Below, one piece after another: positions 54,867 to 62,355 of a DNA stretch of 64,000 nt. Both the position numbers and the translations under genes were made by a program. The notes under the pieces were generated by a model. That model did not search any database and was not told where the DNA came from. It was given only the letters and a program-made list of their open reading frames with translations. Source of the stretch: Gluconobacter cerevisiae (GTDB taxonomy: Bacteria > Pseudomonadota > Alphaproteobacteria > Acetobacterales > Acetobacteraceae). The stretch's first letter is position 1. Each line of letters begins with the position of its first letter. The DNA is taken from NCBI RefSeq assembly GCF_015244675.1, contig NZ_JABCQO010000002.1:124001-188000 (forward strand), in the 5' to 3' direction.

Positions 54867-56137
54867 GCCTGCACCCATTCTCCTGCGCGCATCAGCGGCA
54901 CGCGATTGCCGTTCTTGAGGCCATCAAGATCGATTTTGTCCGAACCGATCATCCAGTCAATGTGGATGAGGGAGTCGTTGACACCCCGATCCAGAAGCTC
55001 TTCCGGCGTCAACCCTTCGATATCGACGACCATGCACTTCGTGTAAGCTTGGCCAAGAGCGATATGGCTGGACGCATTCTCGTCGAACAGCGTGTTACGA
55101 TACAGGATCTTACTAGCCGAGATGGGTGAGGAATGCGGTACGAGGGCGACTTCGCCAATCCGTGCCGCGCCTTCATCGGTATCGAGGATACGCTTGAGCA
55201 CGTCCTCACCCTGACTGGCTGTTGCTTCGACAATGCGGCCATTTTCGAAACGCACCGAGATATCGTCGATCAGAGTTCCCTGATGGAACAGCGGCTTGGT
55301 GCTGCCGACGCGGCCGTTGACCTTGCTGCGATGCGGGGTCGTGAAGATTTCCTCGGTCGGGATATTCGGGTTGCAGACGATGCCATTTCCGGATTTTTCC
55401 GAACCGCCTGCCCAGAGATGTCCGTCCGCAAGGCCGACCGTCAGATCTGTGCCGGGGCCGCTGAAATGCAGGGCATCGAAGCGGCTGTCGTTCATGAATT
55501 TCGCCCGGGCATGCAGGGCAGCGTTATGGGCTTTCCACTCGGCGACAGGATCGGCGACATCTACGCGAGATGCCTTGAAAATACCGTCCCACAGGGCGGC
55601 GAGAGCTTTCTCAGGGGGGAGGTCCGGGAAGACCTGTTCGGCCCAGGCCGGTGTGGCACAGGCGATGATATTCCAGTTCACGGCGAACTGGGTGATGATT
55701 TCCATTGCCGGGCGGTTTGCTTTGGAGCTGGCGCGGTTGGCGCGTGCAATGCGTTCCGGGTCCTGTCCTTTAAGCAGTGTTGGATTGGCGCCGGTGATGG
55801 CCATGCGGGCTGCGCCTTCACGGAACGCACGCGCCATGCCCTCGGCCAGCCATGTGGGGGCAACGTCGAAGGCGTCGTCCGGGGCATGGATGAAACGGGC
55901 GAGTGTGGTTTCGTCATCCGCGTACAGGGTCGTCACCAGCGAGGCGCCAGCCTTGTAAGCGTGTTCCGTGACGCGCCGGACCAGTGCGACGGCCGTGAGC
56001 GGCGCGGTGATGAGGAGCTGCTGGCCCGGCGTGATGTTCAGGCCAACGCGGACAGCGACCTCGCCCAGACGGTCGAGCAGCTGTTCGTGCGAAAAGGTGG
56101 AGGGAGCGGACACGTTGGACTCTTTCGCAGTGATCAT
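54863..56137 (-). CDS. M29 family aminopeptidase
   Basis: A 424-residue thermophilic-type (M29, AmpS/PepS-like) metalloaminopeptidase. Signatures include LGEVAVRVGLNITPGQQLLI (about 17-36), NIPTEEIFTTPHR with the metal-binding Glu and His, and the C-terminal HIALGQAYT segment and HIDWMIGSDKIDLDG. It would release N-terminal amino acids from peptides in the cytoplasm. ATG 56137 is chosen since GAGGG lies 6 bases upstream; longer readings add an unlikely extension. Confidence 0.9.
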   Translation of the reverse strand: MITAKESNVSAPSTFSHEQLLDRLGEVAVRVGLNITPGQQLLITAPLTAVALVRRVTEHAYKAGASLVTTLYADDETTLARFIHAPDDAFDVAPTWLAEGMARAFREGAARMAITGANPTLLKGQDPERIARANRASSKANRPAMEIITQFAVNWNIIACATPAWAEQVFPDLPPEKALAALWDGIFKASRVDVADPVAEWKAHNAALHARAKFMNDSRFDALHFSGPGTDLTVGLADGHLWAGGSEKSGNGIVCNPNIPTEEIFTTPHRSKVNGRVGSTKPLFHQGTLIDDISVRFENGRIVEATASQGEDVLKRILDTDEGAARIGEVALVPHSSPISASKILYRNTLFDENASSHIALGQAYTKCMVVDIEGLTPEELLDRGVNDSLIHIDWMIGSDKIDLDGLKNGNRVPLMRAGEWVQA

Positions 56138-56203
56138 TCTGGCCCTCATGGTGTGCCCTGTAGCGTTGAAGTGCAAGAGAGCAGCGCATGAGGTGACAGG
56201 GCT

Positions 56204-57040
56204 TTGAGTGCGCAGTATCGTGCCGGTATGGAACCCGGACTTCATATTTTCGCCGATCCAGGCGGACCCGACCAGCGTCCGTTCGATGTAGCGGTTGTCA
56301 TGCCCAGTCTGCTGCGGCCTACCATCGTCCGGGCGATCCAGTCTGTTTTCCGGCAAGTGGGAGATCTGCGGGTCCAGATCATGGTCGGTCTGGATTGTCC
56401 CCCGGGAGACGATGCTGACGATCTGATTCAGAGCGCGATCGCAGGACGGCCATCGGGTTGGGCCGTCGAAGTGCTTTGGCCTGGCTATTCCACGTCACAA
56501 CGTCATGGAGGGTTCGGGCGGGCGAGGGACGGCGGCGTATTGCGCAGCGTGCTTAGTCAGCTTTCGAATGCTCCACGCATTGCTTATCTCGACGATGATA
56601 ACTGGTGGGCGCCCGATCATCTGTCGTCCCTTCTGGCCGCGATCGAAGGTCAGGACTGGGCATGGGCGGGGCGCTGGTTCGTGCATCCACAGACACTCAA
56701 ACCTGTCTGCGAGGATCAGTGGGAGTCGGTCGGGATCGGAGGCGGAATTTTCCGCGAAAGCTATGGCGGGTTTGTGGACCCGAACTGCCTGATGATTGAC
56801 CGGACAAGGGCCCCGGAAGCATTGGAAATGTGGAATCAGCCTCTGGCTGGGGACGGAACGCAGATGACGGCGGACCGTAATGTTTTCAGGACGTTGATGG
56901 ATCGTCCGGGAAAACCGACCGGGGAATATACCGCCTATTACGTTCTGACCGAGACGGACGGCCTGCATCCCACGAGATTACGTCTGATGGGGGCGGCATG
57001 GGACCGGGCGTCGGCAGAGGCTCAAGGGGAAGCTGTTTAG
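56204..57040 (+). CDS. Family 2 glycosyltransferase
   Basis: A 278-residue GT-A fold protein. The opening VAVVMPSLLRPTIVRAIQSV (about 28-47) and the IAYLDDDNWWAPDHLSSL segment with the metal-binding DDD motif (near 127-130) identify GT2. The acceptor and sugar are not predictable. Starts at TTG 56204 with GAGGTG upstream; an ATG at 56228 is possible. Divergent from the aminopeptidase; ends in a convergent hairpin region. Confidence 0.8.
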   Translation: MSAQYRAGMEPGLHIFADPGGPDQRPFDVAVVMPSLLRPTIVRAIQSVFRQVGDLRVQIMVGLDCPPGDDADDLIQSAIAGRPSGWAVEVLWPGYSTSQRHGGFGRARDGGVLRSVLSQLSNAPRIAYLDDDNWWAPDHLSSLLAAIEGQDWAWAGRWFVHPQTLKPVCEDQWESVGIGGGIFRESYGGFVDPNCLMIDRTRAPEALEMWNQPLAGDGTQMTADRNVFRTLMDRPGKPTGEYTAYYVLTETDGLHPTRLRLMGAAWDRASAEAQGEAV

Positions 57041-57052
57041 GCTTCCTGATGC

Positions 57053-57087
57053 AAAAGCCGGTGTGGAGGAGATTTCCGTACCGGCTT
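57053..57087. terminator. Convergent terminator region
   Basis: AAGCCGGT (57055-57062) pairs perfectly with ACCGGCTT (57080-57087) across a 17-base loop, between the rightward glycosyltransferase and the leftward small gene. On the minus strand the second arm ends in CTTTTG. Confidence 0.5.
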
Positions 57088-57100
57088 CTGGGGCCATCCC

Positions 57101-57355
57101 TTACATGGAACGGATCGTGTTGCGGCGCGGCGGACGGCGCTGGCGGTCGGACTGGGCGTCCGGGTTTGCGGCTTTCGCGGCTTTCTCGCGCGCGATGGTG
57201 CGTAGTTCGGTTTCCAGTTCGCGGATGCGGCGCTGGATGCTTTCCTTCAACGTCGGAGACGTGTGAGACTTCATGGAAGCGATCGTTTCCTTGAGGTCCC
57301 GAAGCTGCTTTTCCTTTTCGGCCTGATTGCGGCGAATAGGCTGGTTGTCGGACAT
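57101..57355 (-). CDS. Small coiled-coil protein of unknown function
   Basis: An 84-residue, highly charged protein (MSDNQPIRRNQAEKEKQLRD at the start) predicted to be a long coiled coil followed by a basic Arg/Pro-rich tail (SDRQRRPPRRNTIRSM). No family recognised. ATG at 57355, with AGGGACAG directly upstream; the frame is open to 57478 but that region looks non-coding. Hairpin GGCGCG/CGCGCC lies at 57441-57456 between it and hisC. Confidence 0.6.
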   Translation of the reverse strand: MSDNQPIRRNQAEKEKQLRDLKETIASMKSHTSPTLKESIQRRIRELETELRTIAREKAAKAANPDAQSDRQRRPPRRNTIRSM

Positions 57356-57513
57356 CTGTCCCTGAAATGCACGCATGTATTCGGTCTTTCCGCATGAAAC
57401 ATCCATGGGCCTCCCGTTCATCCGGAGGATGACGGGATGAGGCGCGCAAACGCGCCCATCTGGCCCTGTCTGGCTCATGATTATGGGGGACGGGGTATTA
57501 CCGTCCGGTTAAT

Positions 57514-58581
57514 TCAGGATCGGGAGGAGAGGATGTCCCGCAAAACGTCAGTCAGGCGGGTGCAGGCGTCGTCCGTTCCGATCGAGATACGCAGCCAGTC
57601 CTGGATGCGCGGGGTTGAGAGGTGCCGGACAAGGATCGCACGCTCGCGCAGGGCTGCGGCGATGGCTCCGGCCTTGTGCTCCGGGTGGTGCACAAGAATG
57701 AAATTGGCACAGGACGGCAGGACTTGGAAGCCAAGATTTTGCAGTTGCGGAACCAGCCGGTCGCGGCTCGCAACGAGGCGGGCCGTGATGTCCGCGAGCC
57801 AGTCGGCGTCCTGAATCGCGGCGATGGCCCCGGCCTGGGCCGGACGGGAGAGGGGGTAGGAATTGAAACTGTCCTTGACGCGAATGAGACCCTCGATCAG
57901 TTCCGGGGAGCCGATCGCAAAACCCACACGCAGTCCTGCCAGAGCGTAGGACTTTGACAGCGTCTGGACCACCAGAAGGTTGTCATGACGATGTGTCAGT
58001 TCAATGGCGGATTGTGCACCGAAATCGACATAGGCTTCGTCGATGATGACGGTCCGGTCCGGGTGGCGCTTGAGGAGCGCTTCGATCTGATCCAGCGGCA
58101 GAGCGATTCCCGTATTGGCATTCGGGTTGGCGACGGCGATGCCGCCGCAGTCGCCGGTATAGGCGTCGATGTTGATTGTGAAATCGTCATTGAGCGGGAT
58201 GTGGCGGAACGGTTGCTCAAACAGGCCGCAATAGACCGGGTAGAAGCCGTAGGTCACGTCCGAGAACAGGACCGGTGCACCGTCGTGGAACAATGCGCGG
58301 AAGGCGTGGGCCAGAACCTCGTCAGAGCCGTTGCCAACGAAGACACGATCGGCGGTGGTGCCGAACCGGGTGGCGATGGTGTCCCGCAGGTCCGCTGCTG
58401 TCGGGTCTGGGTAGAGACGCAGATCGTCGGATGCGGCGTCGCGGATGGCCTCAAGCACTTTCGGGCTTGGACCGTAGGGAGACTCGTTGGTGTTGAGCTT
58501 CAGCAGGTTCGCGAGTCTGGGCTGCTCGCCCGGCACATAGGGGTGCAGAGCCCGGACGCGGCGGTTCCAGAAACGGCTCAT
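57514..58581 (-). CDS. hisC: Histidinol-phosphate aminotransferase
   Basis: A PLP aminotransferase of histidine synthesis, 355 residues. It has LNTNESPYGPSP (30-40), DEAYVDFG (181-188) and the PLP lysine in TLSKSYALAGLRVGF (Lys210), and the C-terminal RISIGT segment with the phosphate-binding arginine. Some HisC enzymes also use aromatic amino acids. The ATG overlaps the stop of the ankyrin gene by 4 bases. Confidence 0.95.
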   Translation of the reverse strand: MSRFWNRRVRALHPYVPGEQPRLANLLKLNTNESPYGPSPKVLEAIRDAASDDLRLYPDPTAADLRDTIATRFGTTADRVFVGNGSDEVLAHAFRALFHDGAPVLFSDVTYGFYPVYCGLFEQPFRHIPLNDDFTINIDAYTGDCGGIAVANPNANTGIALPLDQIEALLKRHPDRTVIIDEAYVDFGAQSAIELTHRHDNLLVVQTLSKSYALAGLRVGFAIGSPELIEGLIRVKDSFNSYPLSRPAQAGAIAAIQDADWLADITARLVASRDRLVPQLQNLGFQVLPSCANFILVHHPEHKAGAIAAALRERAILVRHLSTPRIQDWLRISIGTDDACTRLTDVLRDILSSRS

Positions 58582-59078
58582 GCGGACGCTCTGGCGAACA
58601 GGTCGGTCATGAGCTGGCGTTCGGCCAGATCGCGTGCAGAGACGCCATCCGCATCTTTCAGGTCCGGGTTTGCTTCGGCGGCAAGAAGCTTTTTCGCCAT
58701 GTCTTCGCGGTTGAACATGATGGAAAACATCAGCGGTGTGCGACCGGCATGATTGGCATGATCCACCTCGGCACCATGATCGAGCAGAAGTGTTGCGAGA
58801 TCGGTCAGGCCCTTGAATGCGACGCCCGAGAGTGCCGTGGCGCCCTTGAGATCAGTGGCTTCCGTGTCGGCCCCGCGATCCAGCAGCAGGCGCGTGGCGT
58901 CTGTGTGGCCGTTGTAGGTGGCGACGATCAGGGCAGTATAGCCACGGCTGTCCGGCGTATCGATGGCCATGCCGGCATCCAGAAACTGGGTCAGGAGGTC
59001 GGTATCGCCTTCACGGGCCGCGTCGATGAACAGGGCGGTGATCTGGTCTGACGTGAAAGTGACGTTCTGGGCGTTCAT
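58578..59078 (-). CDS. Ankyrin-repeat protein
   Basis: A 166-residue protein built almost entirely of ankyrin repeats: DLLTQFLDAGMAIDTPDSRGYTALIVATYNGH, ATRLLLDRGADTEATDLKGATALSGVAFKGL, LATLLLDHGAEVDHANHAGRTPLMFSI (segments cut here to short parts), with consensus GxTPLxxA positions. Probably a protein-binding scaffold in the cytoplasm. ATG 59078 has TGGAAACC upstream. Stop overlaps hisC start by 4 bases. Confidence 0.88.
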   Translation of the reverse strand: MNAQNVTFTSDQITALFIDAAREGDTDLLTQFLDAGMAIDTPDSRGYTALIVATYNGHTDATRLLLDRGADTEATDLKGATALSGVAFKGLTDLATLLLDHGAEVDHANHAGRTPLMFSIMFNREDMAKKLLAAEANPDLKDADGVSARDLAERQLMTDLFARASA

Positions 59079-59143
59079 GACGGTTTCCACATGGCGGTGT
59101 CCCCGATGACAGAAAATCCGGGGAAGGGATGTCGGAGGGCAGT

Positions 59144-60163
59144 TTAGCTTTTTGTGTCAGTTGGCGGAAGGGTGAGGCTGTCACCGTTTTCCAGCGCCCT
59201 GAAAGGGCGGCCAGCGGGTCGGCAGGCGAACTCCAGACGGGTGGGAGGCTCCAGAATGGCCTCGTCGGTGAGCTGGAACGTGCCGAAATGGATGGGCAGT
59301 CCCTGTTGTGCCTTGAGCGTATCGAAAGCCATGAGCGCCTCTTCGGGGGACATGTGAACGCGGCGCATCAGGTTGCGCGGTTCGTAGGCCCCGATGGGTA
59401 GGATGGCGAGGTCGATATACGGCCAGCGACGGTGGATCGCGTCGAAGTGTTTGCCCCAGGCCGTGTCGCCCGCGAAAAACACGGTGTGGCCGTCTGCTTC
59501 GATCGTGAAACCGCCCCAGAGCGCGCGGTTGGAATCGAACGGTGTGCGCGCGCTTCCGTGCAGGGCCGGTGTTGCCGTGATGCGGGCGTTGTCGTCGGTC
59601 GTACCTTCCCACCAGTCCAGCTCAATGATGCGGGGAAGTGCGGCCTTTTTCAGATGGCGGCGGTTGCCCAGCAGGGAGATGCAGAGCGGATCGTCACGTT
59701 CGGCCAGTGCCCGCAGGCTCGGCAGGTCCATGTGGTCGTAATGGCAGTGCGAGACGAGGATGATGTCGATAGGCGGCAGTGCCTCCAGCGCGATGCCGGG
59801 TGGGCAGACACGGCGCGGTCCGAAACTGCGGAAGGGGGAGCAGCGTTCGGAAAAGACCGGATCTGTGATGATCCGCAGAGGCGCGCGTCCTGCGCGGCCG
59901 AACTGGAGCAGAACGGTCGCATGACCGACAAACGTGGCGCAACATTCCCCCGGAGCAGGCGTGACCTGATCGTAGGTTTTTTGCGGCGGAAGAGCATCCG
60001 GCCAGCGTGGCCTGAGGCCCATCTGCCAGCGGAAGATGGTCCCGATCCGCTGCGAAGGGCTGCGGGCCGTTCGCGCCTCGTCCGGGCGCCATTCTTCGGG
60101 GTTTCGGTAACGACGACCGTCGAAATGCGGCAGGTTGTCATCAAGCACAAGAGCGTGTTTCAC
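59144..60163 (-). CDS. Metallo-beta-lactamase fold hydrolase (UlaG/NAPE-PLD-like)
   Basis: A 339-residue MBL-fold protein with the metal motif SHCHYDHMD (His139, His141, Asp143, His144), further metal ligands in LHGSAR and FFAGDTAWG. It begins with WPDALPP and FVGHATVLL segments typical of the UlaG-like/NAPE-PLD group, whose members act on phosphodiesters or lactones. Substrate unknown. Divergent from tkt by 122 bases. Confidence 0.88.
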   Translation of the reverse strand: MKHALVLDDNLPHFDGRRYRNPEEWRPDEARTARSPSQRIGTIFRWQMGLRPRWPDALPPQKTYDQVTPAPGECCATFVGHATVLLQFGRAGRAPLRIITDPVFSERCSPFRSFGPRRVCPPGIALEALPPIDIILVSHCHYDHMDLPSLRALAERDDPLCISLLGNRRHLKKAALPRIIELDWWEGTTDDNARITATPALHGSARTPFDSNRALWGGFTIEADGHTVFFAGDTAWGKHFDAIHRRWPYIDLAILPIGAYEPRNLMRRVHMSPEEALMAFDTLKAQQGLPIHFGTFQLTDEAILEPPTRLEFACRPAGRPFRALENGDSLTLPPTDTKS

Positions 60164-60285
60164 AATATGGTTTACCGATCAGCCATTGCGTCTGGCGCGA
60201 CTTCGCGTCATGCCGTGGCAGCAGAAGGTATGGAAGATATCGTTGCGTTTCTTCCTGTCAGTCACAAGCCGGAGATCCCATTCCG

Positions 60286-62343
60286 ATGAGTACGCTTCCT
60301 CAGCTCACCATCAATACGATCCGTACCCTTTCGATGGAAGGTGTTGAACGCGCCAATTCTGGCCATCCCGGCACGGCCATGGCCCTCGCCCCCGCGATGT
60401 ATGCGGTCTGGCAGCATGATCTGAAATACGATCCGGCCGATCCGTGCTGGCCCGCCCGCGACCGTTTCGTCCTTTCGGTCGGTCATGCGTCGATGCTGCT
60501 GTACTCCACCCTGTTCCTTACAGGCGTGAAGGATATTCAGGATGGCAAGGTCGTTGACGCACCGTCCCTCACTGTCGAGGATCTCTCGCAGTTCCGTCAG
60601 TTGAACTCCAAGACGCCGGGGCATCCGGAATACCGCTTTACCGCTGGTGTAGAAACCACGACCGGCCCGCTCGGACAGGGTTGCGGCAATTCCGTCGGTA
60701 TGGCGATCGCGCAGAAATGGATGTCCGCGCGCTATGATCGCCCCGGCTTCAAACTGTTCGACTATCACGTCACGGTGTTCTGTGGCGATGGCGACATGAT
60801 GGAAGGTGTGGCTTCGGAAGCCGCGTCCACCGCTGGCCATCTCGCACTTGGGAACCTGACCTGGATCTATGATTCAAACCAGATTTCCATCGAAGGTTCG
60901 ACGGACCTGGCTTTCACGGAAAATGTGGGCAAGCGTTTTGAAGCCTATGGCTGGCATGTCCAGACGCTGACGGACGGCAACGATGTCGACGCCATTCTCG
61001 CCGCGCTGAAAGCAGCCCGTGCGGTGACGGACCGCCCGAGCATGATCGTGCTCAAGACGGTCATCGGTTATGGCGCGCCCAAAAAGGCTGGTACGGCTTC
61101 GGCACATGGCGAGCCGCTGGGCGCTGAAGAGATCAAGGGTGCGAAGAAGGTCTATGGCTGGCCGGAAGATGCTCCGGACTTCTATGTACCTGATGGCGTG
61201 AAGGAGCATTTCGCTGAGGGTCTCGGCAAGCGTGGTGCGGAAGCCAATGCAGAATGGCGCGAGCTGTTCTCGGCTTACCGCGAAGCACATCCGGAACTCG
61301 CGGCTGAAATCGACTGCATCATCGAACATCGTCTGCCGGAAGGCTGGGACAAGGACATCCCGACTTTCGACGCCGATGCCAAGGGCATTGCCTCCCGTGC
61401 AAGCTCGGGTCAGGTGCTGAATGCGGTTGCGAAGAACCTTCCCTGGATGATCGGCGGCTCCGCTGACCTGACGCCGTCCACCAAAACGGACATCAAGGGC
61501 GGCGGCTCCTTCCAGCCGGAAAAATGGAACGGCACCTATGGCGGCCGGAACCTGCATTTCGGTGTGCGCGAACATGCGATGGGCTCCATCTGCAATGGTA
61601 TCGCGCTGTCGGGCATCCGTTCCTACGGTTCGGGCTTCCTGATCTTCTCCGATTACATGAAGGCACCGATCCGTCTGTCGGCCATCATGGAACTGCCGGT
61701 TCTGTATATCTTCACGCATGACTCCATCGGTGTGGGTGAAGACGGGCCGACGCATCAGCCGATCGAGCAGCTCGCACAGCTTCGTGCCACGCCGGGCATC
61801 ATGACGATCCGTCCGTCCGACGCGAACGAAGTGTCCGAAGCCTGGCGCACGCTGATCCCGATGACGCACAAGCCTGCCGTCCTCGCCCTGAGCCGTCAGA
61901 ACCTGCCGACGATCGACCGCACGAAATATGCGTCTGCCGCTGGTCTGGCGCAGGGCGGTTATGTTCTGGCGAGCTGTGACGGCAAGCCTGACGTGATCCT
62001 GATCGCCTCGGGTTCGGAAGTCAGCCTCGTGGTAACGGCTTACGAAAAGCTGACGGAAGAAGGCATTAACGCCCGCGTCGTCTCCATGCCGAGCTTTGAC
62101 CTCTTCGAGGAGCAGAGCCAGGAATACCGCGATTCCGTCCTCCCGCCGGATGTCATCGGCCGCGTCGCGGTCGAGCAGGCCGCAGCGTTCGGCTGGGACC
62201 GGTACGTCGGCATCGGCGGTGCGATCATCGCGATGAACACGTTCGGTGCGTCGGCTCCGGCCTCCGCACTTCTCACGAAATTCGGTTTCACGCCGGAAGC
62301 GGTTCTTGACGCGGCAAAGCGTCAGGCCCTGCGCGGCAAGTAA
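60286..62343 (+). CDS. tkt: Transketolase
   Basis: A TPP enzyme of the non-oxidative pentose phosphate pathway, moving two-carbon units between sugar phosphates. 685 residues with SGHPGTAMALAP (about 22-33), the TPP-binding GDGDMMEGVASEAAS (near 167-181) and GVGEDGPTHQPIEQLA in the pyrimidine domain (near 485-500). It pairs with tal-pgi 12 bases downstream; in acetic acid bacteria this route carries most sugar flux because glycolysis is incomplete. Confidence 0.97.
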   Translation: MSTLPQLTINTIRTLSMEGVERANSGHPGTAMALAPAMYAVWQHDLKYDPADPCWPARDRFVLSVGHASMLLYSTLFLTGVKDIQDGKVVDAPSLTVEDLSQFRQLNSKTPGHPEYRFTAGVETTTGPLGQGCGNSVGMAIAQKWMSARYDRPGFKLFDYHVTVFCGDGDMMEGVASEAASTAGHLALGNLTWIYDSNQISIEGSTDLAFTENVGKRFEAYGWHVQTLTDGNDVDAILAALKAARAVTDRPSMIVLKTVIGYGAPKKAGTASAHGEPLGAEEIKGAKKVYGWPEDAPDFYVPDGVKEHFAEGLGKRGAEANAEWRELFSAYREAHPELAAEIDCIIEHRLPEGWDKDIPTFDADAKGIASRASSGQVLNAVAKNLPWMIGGSADLTPSTKTDIKGGGSFQPEKWNGTYGGRNLHFGVREHAMGSICNGIALSGIRSYGSGFLIFSDYMKAPIRLSAIMELPVLYIFTHDSIGVGEDGPTHQPIEQLAQLRATPGIMTIRPSDANEVSEAWRTLIPMTHKPAVLALSRQNLPTIDRTKYASAAGLAQGGYVLASCDGKPDVILIASGSEVSLVVTAYEKLTEEGINARVVSMPSFDLFEEQSQEYRDSVLPPDVIGRVAVEQAAAFGWDRYVGIGGAIIAMNTFGASAPASALLTKFGFTPEAVLDAAKRQALRGK

Positions 62344-62355
62344 GGGAGAGATCCT

